64,000 nucleotides of DNA, taken from CADEEX01 sp964577955. Lineage in GTDB: Bacteria > Acidobacteriota > Vicinamibacteria > Vicinamibacterales > CAVVIG01. Position numbers and translations under genes: made by a program. Of the stretch, positions 1 to 9,295 are shown piece by piece (the first letter of the stretch is position 1; each line of letters starts with the position of its first letter). The stretch lies in assembly GCA_964577955.1 (NCBI GenBank), contig CAZOAZ010000002.1:124001-188000 (forward strand), written 5' to 3'. The notes under the pieces are model-generated. The model was given only the letters and a program-made list of their open reading frames with translations, had not been told where the DNA came from and did not search any database.

Positions 1-3000
1 TGCTCCCATCGCGTTGCGAGGTCATGCGCACCTCCTTGCCCAGGCTCACCGCGCGGCATTCCTGCTGCTACCTTCCACCAAGCTTCAGCGAGCTCGTGAA
101 AAAGCACCATCGAATCCAGCGCAGGGGACAACTTCCCGCTCAGGCTTCGAGATTCCACGGCGCCAAAATTTATGCCTAGTGCGTTTGCGACGCCTGCCGG
201 AGGACGCTCTCTCGCGGGCCTTGGATTCGGGCCAGGATAGGGGCCGTTGTCATTGTTGAAAAGCCACTCAAATCCTTTCAGTTCAGTCATCCCGCCATAG
301 CTGCCCATTGTCGTGCCGTAGGTGACTGAATACACCTCGTCGGACCGTATCAGCAAAAACAAGAGGGCTGCCCCCATGTTTCTCGGTAAGTCGATGCCTG
401 AGAAATCAACAGACACTCGGCCTGTACGCTCGTCGATCGTGATGCGTTGACAGTCTTCATCGCCCAGCCATGTGCACAGGTGCTCGCGAACAGTCGGCCA
501 TCCTGCATTGACAACGAGTTCGCGGCCGTCGGGATCCGCGTATCGATGAGGGTTGTTACGCGCGTATGCGTAGCGGCCGATTTGCTGTGGATCGAACAAG
601 CGAGCCTCGCTGATCGGCACTGGATCAGGCCTGAGCATTAAGCCGGCGAGATCCAGGTAGTCGCGAGCGCCGAAGTAGGTTAGGCCGCTGTCCTTTTCGA
701 ATTCTTTCCCGGCAAATCTGACCCGGTCGTCGCTATTGCTGTTGTTCGTTGCGAGCTCTCGGCCGAATGGCTGGTAGACGTGGGCAGCCTTGGTGTTGCC
801 GCTGGCGTCCGTTTCGACCCGAACCGAACCGATCGCGTCGGTCTCGAGATACGTGACGGTGTCTGGTCCGCGCTCTTCATCGTCGTCGTCATCGTCGTCA
901 TCGCCCGTCACGACCTTGAACGACGGACCAGTGTCGACCAACTGCAGCGGATATGTGGAATCACCGCCATCTCGACTCCACAACGCCACGCGGTACTGGC
1001 CGCGCGCCGTTGGCGTGAACCCGTCAAGACTGACGCCGCCGCCACCCTGCGGAATGACAACACGCTCTTCGGACGAATTCAGGAAACCGATTTCATCGCC
1101 TGGATAGAGCGGATTGCCGCTCGCATGGAGAATCACCGGCGCGTGTGGAGGCATTTCCGGGATCGTCGTGTCGTCGTCAAGACGGTAGTTGATCGTGACG
1201 CGACGGATATTGTCCATCGCGTGCATCAGCGGTCCTTTGGCAACCAGGTGTTTCGCGCAGTTGAAGCATTTCTGGCTGTAGAGGCGGACTTCGTACGGTT
1301 CGTTGCCAAGGGGCATCGTCAAGGTAAACGCGTCCAGACGCGGCGGCGCTGGCAAGCCAAGGAACCCGTGAATGGGAATGACTTGCTTTCCCGTTCCGAG
1401 ATAGACCCAGTCCTGACGTTGTTCTACGGGCGCGCCCACTCGGTACACACCGATAAAGTCGAGCCATCGATTCGGCGGGTCCGACAGAAGAACCTTGAAG
1501 CGAGAGTTTCTCGGGATGGTGACCGACCCTCCGGCGTTGACGCCGGCGGCTGTGATGTGCGTTTCGTGCACATTCAGGCGCTCGGTTAGCAAGGGCGGAC
1601 CGTCACCGCCGAGCAAGATCTTGAAATCGTAGCCCTGCTGAGGGAGGGCGGCCGTTTCGAAGGGAACCTCAAAAAACGGAAGTGGTTCCCCGCCAACCGT
1701 CAGCGGCTTCACGTAAGTCGGCGTCGCGAGTGTGTACGGCGGCGAAACGGGTGTCGCCGAACCGTTGGGATAAAGGCCGAGCGTGTCCTCCGGCGTTCCG
1801 CCAGGATGCGCCACGATGACCGTGACCGGAATGCCGCGCCAAGTCATCCATGGGCCAGGGCCTTTTTCGCCGTCGATAGTGAACAGCGGCTCGACGACTG
1901 ACACCCGTGCCGTCGCCATGCTCGCGCCGTTGTCGCCCGCTATCACGCGCACTTCGTAAATTCCCGGCTCCCCCGGCGCCAGCCAGTCAAGAACATCGTA
2001 GATGGGATAGTCGGGGCCTTTTGGACCGAAGCGCGGCGTTCCATTCAGCTGACTGATTCGCCCTCCGAACGGAGCTGCAGACTCAGGATCGGTTAGACGG
2101 TACAGACCCACGGTGTCGGATGGCAATCCATGGGGATTGGTGACCGTGACCTTGAGAAGCGTTCCCCCATACACCTTCGTGCTCTCGACACCGTTGACGG
2201 CAACGACAGGCGCGTAGGTCCGAAGTGCGGGGCCAGTCGTGACGAGCGAGGAGGCTCCGTTCTTTCGAGCGATCCACTTGCTCCCGTAGAGCTTGTCGCT
2301 CCCTGGCCTCCAGCGCAGGACATTGCTGCTCGGTATCGCCAGCGACTCGATCGCGTCGGTCGCGATGAGCTCAACAAAATGCTCGGCGTCTGGCTCGACG
2401 TTTTGTATTTCAAAGTCGAGATCATGCTGGACGCGAACTGCCACGGTTCCGGTCGCCTGGCCGTTGATCGTCAGGCGCGGAGGTGGCGGCTTGACGACGA
2501 TCCGTTTGGATGTCGCCATCCGGATGCCGCTGTCTCCGGCAAAATGGCGAAACTCGAAGACCCCAGTCTCTGTCGGAGTAACGGTGCAGTACAGAGTGTC
2601 CACGCCGTCGATGACTGCGTCGGGATTCCCTGAGACCGGACAATCGGCATACGTCGTCGAACCGTCGGCCGTGCCCACCTTGTAGAGCGCGATATGATCG
2701 CCCGGCTGGCGTCCCGTCCCGTTGACCGTCACCCTGACCGTACCCCCAACACTGGTTTCGACGTCCATGAACGCCACTTCCGTCATGGCGTCGGCCTTCA
2801 GGCCGAGCTTCTGAGGCGGGACGTCGACGTTCGGTCCTTTGACGTGGACCGTGCCATCGGGCGAGATCAATTGCAGTTGGAAGCTGCCACCGGCCGTCGC
2901 GTCTGGCGCCGTGCCCGAAACGGAGCCGTTTACCGTCCCATTCAGCGGGAACGATTGCTGCTCGGGCAGGTTCGGCACGCGCATCCAGGCGATCCGGGCA

Positions 3001-3342
3001 TTCCCATCCGGGGAGCTCGCCACATCCACGGTCACCGGATGATTGCCGCGCCTCGCGACCGTCTCCCCGAATCCGGCACCGTCGATCGTCAGCGTCGGCG
3101 GACGAACGCTGATCGTCGGCCCGAGCGCAAGAGTCTCTATGCCGCTCTCGAGGGTGTATGTCCACCTGACTCTGTAGGTCGCGCTATACGGCGGACCGAT
3201 CACGTCCACGAAGGTCTGGCCAGGCGGGAGAACTTCGAGAGGGTAGTTGTAGGTCCACGGGCCTCCTGGGCTCGTACGCTCAATGCGGAGCGTCTGCTCC
3301 GGATAGTTGGACCCCGGAAAGTTGGCGAGGTTGACGCGAAAA
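1..3342 (-). CDS. RHS-core secreted protein, C-terminal part (frameshifted, cut by left edge)
   Basis: Read on the minus strand, one frame stays open from about 3338 to the window edge. It continues the Ig-like protein that starts at 4143 once one base is removed from the A4 tract at 3339-3342. It shows repeated Ig-like beta units, many with a conserved GLY(R/K) stretch, a short poly-Asp run (about 877-903), then an RHS-associated core (about 850-520) with VRFAGKEFEKDSGLTYFGAR and, after it, RYADPDGRE. The variable tail after the core ends in FHELAEAWW and GGAHDLATRWE, which resembles a HExxH metalloprotease with the second His replaced by Glu. In polymorphic toxins the region after the RHS core is usually the toxin, so a toxin role is inferred. 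No classical YD repeats are seen. The C-terminus lies outside the window. Confidence 0.7.
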
Positions 3343-4143
3343 GGTCTCACTGGCGTTGAAGTAGATCGTGTCGCCTTCGCCGTGGCCATTGATGGTGATC
3401 GCCGGCGGCGGTGGCGGCGGACCTTCCACGTTGATGTACGCCGACGTCTTCAGAAGCCGCTCGTTGTCCGCTTCGTGAAACTCGATCTTGTAGGTGCCGG
3501 GAACGCTCGGCGCCGTGATCTCGATGTCGACGGTACCGAGCGCTTCTTGCGGCGGAATCGACGAGCCGTTGAGGAACCAGCCGTCGCCCACCTTCGTGCC
3601 GTCGGTGTCCCTGTAGAGCGCGATCCAGTCGTTGGCGAATGTCGGCGGATTCTCGACGCGCACCGTGAAGGTCTGCCCCGGCGCGACGGTGATATTCGAG
3701 GTGCCGCCGTTCAGTTTCAGATTTGGATCGCCGACCTTGACGTTGGGGCCAAAGGCCAGCGGAATGGGCGTACCGTCTTGATCTCGCACCTCGTCGCTCA
3801 GCAACCGGCTCTGGAGTCCGTCGGAACCGTTGTAGGTCGTGACGAGGGTCTGCGGCGCGCTGCCGTCAAGAGCCAGCGACGTCACCACCTGCACAGGCGT
3901 CGTTCCCTCGAGCCGCCACAGCTCCACCCACTCGTACGACGTCCCGGTGGGGACGACCTGGATGGAAAAGGGAGTCCCGCGTCGGACTTGCACCTCCGCG
4001 CCACCCTGGTTGTTGATCTTGATGGTGTCCTGCGCGAGGAGCGTTGATGGGAGGGCCGAGCCGATCACCGTCGCGAGCGCGACGAATAGCCGATGCAGAA
4101 CGAGTACGTGGCTGCGTCGAGCTTCAGTCGATCGAACGATCAT
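3280..4143 (-). CDS. Ig-like/RHS secreted protein, N-terminal part up to the frameshift
   Basis: This is the 5' portion of the same gene as 1-3342. The ATG at 4143 is preceded by GGAGG seven bases upstream and followed by a signal peptide (VALATVIGSALPSTLLAQ), so it is preferred over the ATG at 4377. The mature part begins DTIKINNQGGAEVQ and contains Ig-like beta modules with a WIALYRD signature. The last sensible residues are FNASETF at about 3345. Beyond that the frame gives a Pro/Gln-rich nonsense tail and stops at 3280, while the neighbouring frame continues FRVNLANFPGSNYPEQ. The gene is probably intact apart from one extra A, which may be a sequencing error or a true mutation. Confidence 0.7.
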   Translation of the reverse strand: MIVRSTEARRSHVLVLHRLFVALATVIGSALPSTLLAQDTIKINNQGGAEVQVRRGTPFSIQVVPTGTSYEWVELWRLEGTTPVQVVTSLALDGSAPQTLVTTYNGSDGLQSRLLSDEVRDQDGTPIPLAFGPNVKVGDPNLKLNGGTSNITVAPGQTFTVRVENPPTFANDWIALYRDTDGTKVGDGWFLNGSSIPPQEALGTVDIEITAPSVPGTYKIEFHEADNERLLKTSAYINVEGPPPPPPAITINGHGEGDTIYFNASETFSRQPRQLSGVQLSGADAPH

Positions 4144-4390
4144 GCAAACGCCTCCGGTCGCGTGAGGCGTCGCAACTGCGAACTGCACCTCAGCCGTGGG
4201 AAGCGTCATTACACAATTGCCCAGCTCGCGCTGCAACATGAAATTGGCTGAAAACGCGCTTCTTGTTCGCAAACGATCAAGAAAATGTTGGCAACAAGGA
4301 CTCACGATGTAGGACGAACAGGAAAAGTCTGCGCGGGGCCAGAGTCGTGTCAGACATCTTCCGATAACGTTGTCCACGGCGCGTCTGCGA

Positions 4391-4675
4391 TCAACCCTCG
4401 CGCGGTGGCAATCGCCGTAACCGATAGAAGCGCTCGCTAGGCGCCGTCATCGCCTCGCCGGCGAGAATCCACACCAGTCCGACGTTGATGTAGTAGTTGG
4501 AACGCCCCACCCGCTGTTTGACCAGCACTCCGCCGCGCGCCAGCGCTTCGAGGTAACGCGTCGTCGTCAGCCGCTTCACGCCGAGATCCTCCTGCACGAA
4601 CCCGATCGTGGTGTACGGATGCGTGAACATGTTGTTGCCAACGTCGTTGACATCATGATGCCTCGCACGTAGCAT
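4391..4675 (-). pseudogene. Fic-family C-terminal winged-helix remnant
   Basis: The open frame gives 94 residues. The central part, HPYTTIGFVQEDLGV, TTTRYLEALARGGVL and VGRSNYYIN, matches the winged-helix tail that ends many Fic adenylyltransferases (typically HPY..I.F....LG.SR.TA.KYL..L...G and GR.NYYIN). The catalytic Fic core with HPFxxGNGR is absent, and the divergent VapB start at 4682 leaves no room for it. I read this as a decayed fragment left by a deletion or insertion. It could instead be a small stand-alone DNA-binding protein. Confidence 0.5.
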
Positions 4676-4681
4676 CAGAGT

Positions 4682-4927
4682 GTGCGAACCACCTTGACCC
4701 TCGACGATGACGTGGCCGCCAAGCTGAAGGCGGCGGCGCGGCGTTCAGGACGCGCCTTTCGGGAGGTCGTCAACGAGGCGCTGCGGCGCGGCCTGGTCGC
4801 GGCCCCGGCGCCACGCCGGAAGCCATTCAAGATCGTGGCGCGTTCCGTGGGTGGTCTCCGGCCGGGGGTCAGCCTCGACAATGTCGCCGCACTCCTGGAG
4901 CAGATCGAAGGCCCGCACCACCGATGA
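4682..4927 (+). CDS. VapB-like ribbon-helix-helix antitoxin
   Basis: This 81-aa protein starts at GTG and begins MRTTLTLDDDVAAKLKAAAR, the classic beta strand plus two-helix layout of ribbon-helix-helix antitoxins, followed by FREVVNEALRRGL. The C-terminal part (RKPFKIVARSVGGLRPG) is the flexible toxin-binding tail. It overlaps the toxin start by ATGA at 4924-4927, the usual coupling in VapBC operons. It would bind its own promoter and neutralise the PIN nuclease encoded next. The call rests on motif and context. Confidence 0.85.
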   Translation: MRTTLTLDDDVAAKLKAAARRSGRAFREVVNEALRRGLVAAPAPRRKPFKIVARSVGGLRPGVSLDNVAALLEQIEGPHHR

Positions 4928-5355
4928 TCCTCGTCGACGCCAACCTGTTGCTGTACGCCTACACTCCCGACAGCGCGCAGCACGACGCGAGCCGGCGATG
5001 GCTCGAAGGCGTGCTCTCCGGGAACGAACCGGTGCGGTTCGCCTGGCTCACGCTGTGGGCGTTCATTCGCATTGCCACCAATCCCCGGGTGTTCGTCCAT
5101 CCGCTGTCGCCACGCGAAGCGTGGACCGCCGCGGCCTCATGGCTGGCGCAGCCGAACGCCGGGATCCTCGAACCCGGCGAGGATCATCTCGAACGGCTTG
5201 GGGTCCTGCTCCACAGCGGACAGGCCGCCGGCCCCTTGGCCATGGACGCCGCCCTGGCGGCAATCGCGATCGAGCATGGGGCCACGCTCTACACCACGGA
5301 CCGCGATTTCGGACGGTTCGATGATCTGGACTGGCAGAATCCGCTCATCGCCTAG
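4924..5355 (+). CDS. vapC: VapC-family PIN-domain toxin
   Basis: This 143-aa protein opens with MILVDANLLLYAYTPDSAQH, carrying the first PIN acidic residue. It has the family WLEGVLSG and WLTLWAFIRIATNPRVF segments and ends with AMDAALAAIAIEHGATLYTTDRDFGRF, which holds the remaining acidic residues. PIN toxins are Mg-dependent ribonucleases cutting tRNA or rRNA, and the target here is unknown. It is translationally coupled to the antitoxin upstream. All four acidic positions look intact, so it should be active. Confidence 0.88.
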   Translation: MILVDANLLLYAYTPDSAQHDASRRWLEGVLSGNEPVRFAWLTLWAFIRIATNPRVFVHPLSPREAWTAAASWLAQPNAGILEPGEDHLERLGVLLHSGQAAGPLAMDAALAAIAIEHGATLYTTDRDFGRFDDLDWQNPLIA

Positions 5356-5363
5356 TGGCCTGA

Positions 5364-5819
5364 TTACGACGCTCGCTTGGTCGGGTCGTGCCGCAACCGC
5401 GCGTTCGTCTCGCTGCGCGCTTTCAACCCGTCCGCCTCGAGCCGCAGATAGCGGTTCGTGAGCCCCGTCGTCCAACGCGCGATCAGGTTGCCCAGCCAAC
5501 CGTCGTAATGCAGCGACAGCGTCGCGCGCGTGCCGCCCGGAATCGCCGTCACCGAGTGGTTGGCGGTCACCCACGCCCCCGGTAGTCCACTCGTCCAGAT
5601 GAAATTGCGGCCGGCGTTCACCTCGGCCACTTTCCAGACGGCGGGCGGCAGCTTCGGCTGGCGGACCAGCGCATGGCGTCCTGGTTCAATCGGGCCGCGC
5701 GTGAACAGACGAACGCCCTTCACCGACGCCGTCCACTCGTGCCAGTGCTCGACATCGCTCATGACCTGCCACACCGTCTCGGACGGCGCGTTGACATCAA
5801 TCGAGATAGTGAAATCCAT
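5364..5819 (-). CDS. SRPBCC (START-like) family protein
   Basis: This 151-aa cytoplasmic protein begins MDFTISIDVNAPSETVWQVM and continues DVEHWHEWT, the N-terminal strand and helix of the polyketide-cyclase/START-like fold. Later strands include the segment around GGTRATLSLHYDG. The fold forms a hydrophobic cavity, and the ligand cannot be predicted. GGAGGG lies just upstream of the ATG, supporting the start. It converges with VapC, with eight bases between the stops. Confidence 0.8.
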   Translation of the reverse strand: MDFTISIDVNAPSETVWQVMSDVEHWHEWTASVKGVRLFTRGPIEPGRHALVRQPKLPPAVWKVAEVNAGRNFIWTSGLPGAWVTANHSVTAIPGGTRATLSLHYDGWLGNLIARWTTGLTNRYLRLEADGLKARSETNARLRHDPTKRAS

Positions 5820-5994
5820 ACAGCCCTCCTCCGCCGTTCATCGCATCCCGTTTCCTCAGTGTAGGACGAGGCCGGCGCGCGGCGGGTGCCTGGTGGCGCA
5901 CGATCGGGTTGCCCAAAGACCGTTTCTCATTGCCGAAAGGCTTGCCGCGGCCCGCCAAGTCCGGTAGGGTCTCAGGATTCCGAGAGGCTCACCC

Positions 5995-6531
5995 ATGCGA
6001 AAACGATTGATGATCCTGCCGCTCGTGCTCATGCTCTCCGGTCTGGGTGCGCGCGAAGCCCGCGCGCAAGCGCCAGCGGCGCCGCCGCCGGCGCTGGACG
6101 TGACTGCGGCGGGCATCAAGGCCTTTATCGACGCCCTGCCGAAGGACCGCATCAGCGACAACCCGATTCGGGTCACTGATGTCGGCGGGTACAAGGTTGG
6201 CGTCTACGGTGTGTTCCGGCCGAAGACCTCGCGGCAGGACGCCAACCGGCACCAGACGACGGTCACCGAGATCTACTACATGCTGGAAGGGACTGCGACG
6301 CTCGTGACCGGCGGGAAGATGGTGGAGGAGACGAGTGCCGGCAACAGTCCGAACACTCGTCGCCCGAATTTCCGCGCGCCGCGCATCGACGGCGGCGTCA
6401 GCCGCAGAGTCGGACCCGGCGACGTCATCGTCATTCCCGGCAACCTGCCGCACTGGTGGAGCAGCCTCGACACGGACATCCGCTACCTGATCTTCAGACC
6501 GGATCCGGAGGGGTTGCAGAGCGTGAAGTAA
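5995..6531 (+). CDS. Secreted cupin-domain protein
   Basis: The 178-aa product has a signal peptide (LMILPLVLMLSGLGAREARAQ) followed by a Pro/Ala-rich linker. A single cupin barrel follows, with TEIYYMLEGTATLVTGG as cupin motif 1 and GDVIVIPGNLPHWW as motif 2. The motif 1 histidine pair is partly replaced (NRHQTTVTEIYYM keeps one His and the Glu), while the motif 2 His is present. The protein is probably periplasmic. The substrate is unknown and it may bind a metal. Confidence 0.8.
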   Translation: MRKRLMILPLVLMLSGLGAREARAQAPAAPPPALDVTAAGIKAFIDALPKDRISDNPIRVTDVGGYKVGVYGVFRPKTSRQDANRHQTTVTEIYYMLEGTATLVTGGKMVEETSAGNSPNTRRPNFRAPRIDGGVSRRVGPGDVIVIPGNLPHWWSSLDTDIRYLIFRPDPEGLQSVK

Positions 6532-6550
6532 CACGCGCGGACAGGATGAA

Positions 6551-6604
6551 ATCCGGCTGAAGCCGGATCCGACGACTGGCGGACAGGCTGAAGCCTGTCC
6601 CTAC
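6551..6604. repeat. Palindromic repeat family B (CCGGCTGAAGCCGG and GGACAGGCTGAAGCCTGTCC)
   Basis: Two adjacent short palindromes lie between the convergent cupin and RCC1 genes. The second reaches the RCC1 stop codon. Other copies lie at 20515, 27078, 40430, 53876, 61308, 62391 and 63651. Confidence 0.75.
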
Positions 6605-9054
6605 CGAATCAACGCCGCAAGCCCCGCGAAATCGAAGGTGTCGATGTACTTCTGCTGCCAGGCACGGCGCTCGACCTGGCGCGGATCCGGATCCAGCGTC
6701 ATCAGGACGGCGATCGTCTGAATACGCATTGGATCCTTGAGATCGGGGAACGACGGATCCAGCTTGAAGCTGATCGCCTGCTCGGCCGGGCCCGGCTTGA
6801 GATTGATCAGTTCGTATTGCGCGTTCAGATCGTCCATCGCCGGCTCGACGCGTTCGAGGTGCGCGGCACGGAGCGCGCGGTTCTTCTGCGCCAGCGCAGC
6901 GGACAGCGCGCGCAACCGGGTGGCTTCGGCGGCATTGCCGCCGCGCGTTTCAGTCTGCGCCTGCCGATCGTAGGTGCGGGCTTCGGCGGCCCACTCGTCG
7001 ATCTGCTGCTGCTCATCCGGCGTCAGCGCGCGCCGCGCGGCGATCTTCGCATCGGTCTGGCGCTTCTCCTGCCCCGATGGATCGCCGGGCACGCCCGGTT
7101 GCCGGAGCTCGTCGGCGCTGAACGTCGCGCGATAGGCCTTCGCGTCCGCGAGCTGCTTCTCGAGCGCAGCCGTTCGCTGCGGCCAGACGCTTTGCTGCTG
7201 GCGCGCGAACTCCGCCGCCGTCTCGCGCATCGTCTTCATGAAATTCTCGGCGCCGGCCGGATCGGTTTTCTTGAGCATGTCGTACGCGGTCTGCGCGGCG
7301 GCGACATCCGGCGCCTTCGCGTTCGCGCGTTCGCGTTTCCAGTCGGCCAGCTTGTCCTCACGTCTTTTGATCAAAACGTCCAGCTTGTCGGCCAGCGTGT
7401 CGGGAATCCACGGCACGCGGCCGTCCTTGCTGATGAAGATCCAGAGGTTGTCGTACTGCGGGAAGCCGCCGACGGTTCCGGTCCGTTTCGGCGCCTTACC
7501 AAGTGGGGCACCAAGGAACTGATCCTTGCTGATGATGTTGAAGAAGATCGAGACCTGCGCGATCGCGCCGCCGATCCGATCGACCTGCGGAATGACGCCG
7601 CAGGCCCCGGTCCAGAGCCGCGTCAGGTCGGCCTTCCGCTCGGGTACGACCTTGATGTGCATACGCGCGCCGCTCTCGTCGTAGGGACCGAGCGACAGGC
7701 TGGTGCGGAAGCGCGACGGCTGCGGCGGCGCCATGAACGCGGCGTTCTTCTTGAGCAGCGCCTCCGCCGAGAGCAGTCCCTGGCGCAGCGCCTGGAACTT
7801 CGGCAGCCGCGACGAATCTTCCTCGACGTAAGGCGTCCAGCAACCCGACTGGCCGCCCTTCGGGTACTCGCGTACGAGCGTCGCCGCCGGCGCCGCCGGC
7901 TTCGGTCCGCACAGCGTCAGCTTGTCGCGCAACTTGAAGGCGCGTTCGGTTCCGCTCGGCGTGTCGGACTCGTCGATGACGAGGCCGTCGTTGACGCCGG
8001 CCAGACGGACAGCGCAGCCGTCGGCGCTCACCGCCGCGTGGCTGCCGTCCATGGAAAACAGTTGAGTACGGCTCGCGGGCACGGGAATCGGCATGGGCTG
8101 CGGCGCGATCGCCGGTTTCTCGAAGCCGAGCAGGCCCCACTGGTTGTCGCCGCAGCCAAAGAGCGCGCCGTCCGCGGTCTGGATCACCGTAGTGAGGCCC
8201 CCCGCGTGGATCTGCGTGGCTTTCGCCGGTCCTGGCAGCGTCACCTTCGTGAGCGTCGATTTGTTCGCGGTCGTCCCGTCACAAAGCTGCGATTTCGAGT
8301 TGTTGCCCCAGGCCCAGGCGGTGCCGTCCGCTTTCACCGCGACACTGTGCCAGGTGCCGGCAGCAAACTCGATCACATCGGTCAACTCCGGGATCGCACG
8401 AAATCCGTTCGTCATCGGACCGGGACCGAGTTGACCGTCGCGGCCTCGACCGAACGCGTACATCTTGCGGTCTTTCGTCTGCACGAGCGTGTGAAACAAG
8501 CCCGTCCTCACGGCCTTCACGTTGCCCTTGAGTTCTGGATACGGCACCGGCAGGAAGACGTTCGTCGACCCCTTCGCTGCTGGACACTGTCCCATGTCGT
8601 TGTCGCCGGAGCAGTAGAGGTCGCCGGTGGACGTGAGGGCCATCGCGAAGCCGTAACCGGTCGCGATCTCGGTGACGGTCTTGTCGGCGAGCGAGGTCAC
8701 AGGCTCCGGCCCTTCGCACAGCTCCCACTCGTGGCCCATTCCCAACAGGCCACTCGGATTGCCGCCCCACCCATACACCTTCCCGTCCGTCGTCAGCGCG
8801 AAGTTGTGCGTGATCGCCACGGCCACCTGCTTCACGTTGCGCATGACGATCGTCGGCACACCCTGATAGTTGACGCCCGTCGGCCGTCCGAGCTGGCAGT
8901 AGACGTTGCCGCCCCACGTGAAGACTTCGCCGTTGGTACGAAGCGCGACGGCATGTGATGTTCCGAATTGAACGGTCTGCTGTTGAGCGACCGCAGGAGC
9001 GGCAGCGAGTGAAATGAGGACAGCGAAGCCGACCGTGAATAAACCCTTGACCAT
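6601..9054 (-). CDS. Secreted RCC1-repeat protein with helical C-terminal half
   Basis: This 817-aa protein has a clean signal peptide (FAVLISLAAAPAVAQQQ). Residues about 25-370 form RCC1-type repeats: HAVALRTNGEVFTWGGN, HNFALTTDGKVYGWGGN, FAMALTSTGDLYCSGDN, HTLVQTKDRKMYAFGRG and HSVAVKADGTAWAWGNN. That is a beta-propeller fold known from RCC1 proteins. Residues about 390-560 are a separate globular region. Residues about 560-770 are charged and helical (ERANAKAPDVAAAQ, AALEKQLADAKAYR, ALAQKNRALRAAH), consistent with a coiled coil. No catalytic motif was recognised. The combination of an exported propeller and coiled coil suggests a binding or scaffold role, which is inference. Confidence 0.75.
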   Translation of the reverse strand: MVKGLFTVGFAVLISLAAAPAVAQQQTVQFGTSHAVALRTNGEVFTWGGNVYCQLGRPTGVNYQGVPTIVMRNVKQVAVAITHNFALTTDGKVYGWGGNPSGLLGMGHEWELCEGPEPVTSLADKTVTEIATGYGFAMALTSTGDLYCSGDNDMGQCPAAKGSTNVFLPVPYPELKGNVKAVRTGLFHTLVQTKDRKMYAFGRGRDGQLGPGPMTNGFRAIPELTDVIEFAAGTWHSVAVKADGTAWAWGNNSKSQLCDGTTANKSTLTKVTLPGPAKATQIHAGGLTTVIQTADGALFGCGDNQWGLLGFEKPAIAPQPMPIPVPASRTQLFSMDGSHAAVSADGCAVRLAGVNDGLVIDESDTPSGTERAFKLRDKLTLCGPKPAAPAATLVREYPKGGQSGCWTPYVEEDSSRLPKFQALRQGLLSAEALLKKNAAFMAPPQPSRFRTSLSLGPYDESGARMHIKVVPERKADLTRLWTGACGVIPQVDRIGGAIAQVSIFFNIISKDQFLGAPLGKAPKRTGTVGGFPQYDNLWIFISKDGRVPWIPDTLADKLDVLIKRREDKLADWKRERANAKAPDVAAAQTAYDMLKKTDPAGAENFMKTMRETAAEFARQQQSVWPQRTAALEKQLADAKAYRATFSADELRQPGVPGDPSGQEKRQTDAKIAARRALTPDEQQQIDEWAAEARTYDRQAQTETRGGNAAEATRLRALSAALAQKNRALRAAHLERVEPAMDDLNAQYELINLKPGPAEQAISFKLDPSFPDLKDPMRIQTIAVLMTLDPDPRQVERRAWQQKYIDTFDFAGLAALIR

Positions 9055-9112
9055 GCCCTAACGTTGGCCGAACCTCTGGCGTCGCGTCAACCGCCGGCGG
9101 TCGACAGACCGA

Positions 9113-9152
9113 CCGGTGTCAGACACGTGTCTGACACCGTGTCTGACACCGG
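9113..9152. repeat. Palindromic repeat family A (GTGTCAGACAC)
   Basis: Three copies of GTGTCAGACAC or its complement sit head to head and tail to tail. Related copies lie at 9247, 25148, 36344 and 36487. Confidence 0.8.
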
Positions 9153-9246
9153 CTTGCGGCATCCAGCTCATGGGACCACAAGGAACAGTGTGAAGTGAGG
9201 CGCCCTGGAAGCGAATGCAAACCGGCGTTGTCAAGAAGAGACCAGT

Positions 9247-9283
9247 GGTGTCAGACGGGGTGTCAGACACGTGTCTGACACCC
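9247..9283. repeat. Palindromic repeat family A
   Basis: GGTGTCAGAC, GGTGTCAGACAC and GTGTCTGACACC lie in series about 95 bases from the copy at 9113. With it they fill the gap between two minus-strand genes. Confidence 0.78.
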
Positions 9284-9295
9284 AGCGCCCAATTC

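Noticed and set aside
780..1589. 269-aa plus-strand frame opposite the RHS-core gene
   Set aside because: It has no domain and mirrors the long open minus-strand frame that holds the RHS core.
6817..8958. 713-aa plus-strand frame opposite the RCC1 gene
   Set aside because: It is Arg-rich without domains and mirrors the minus-strand gene, which has a signal peptide and clear repeats.
9058..9270. Small minus-strand frame beginning MSDTPSDTTG
   Set aside because: It is generated by the family A palindromes and has no ribosome site or domain.
9113..9283. Possible CRISPR array from repeated GTGTCAGACAC
   Set aside because: Units are too short, unevenly spaced and alternating in orientation, with no unique spacers and no cas genes.
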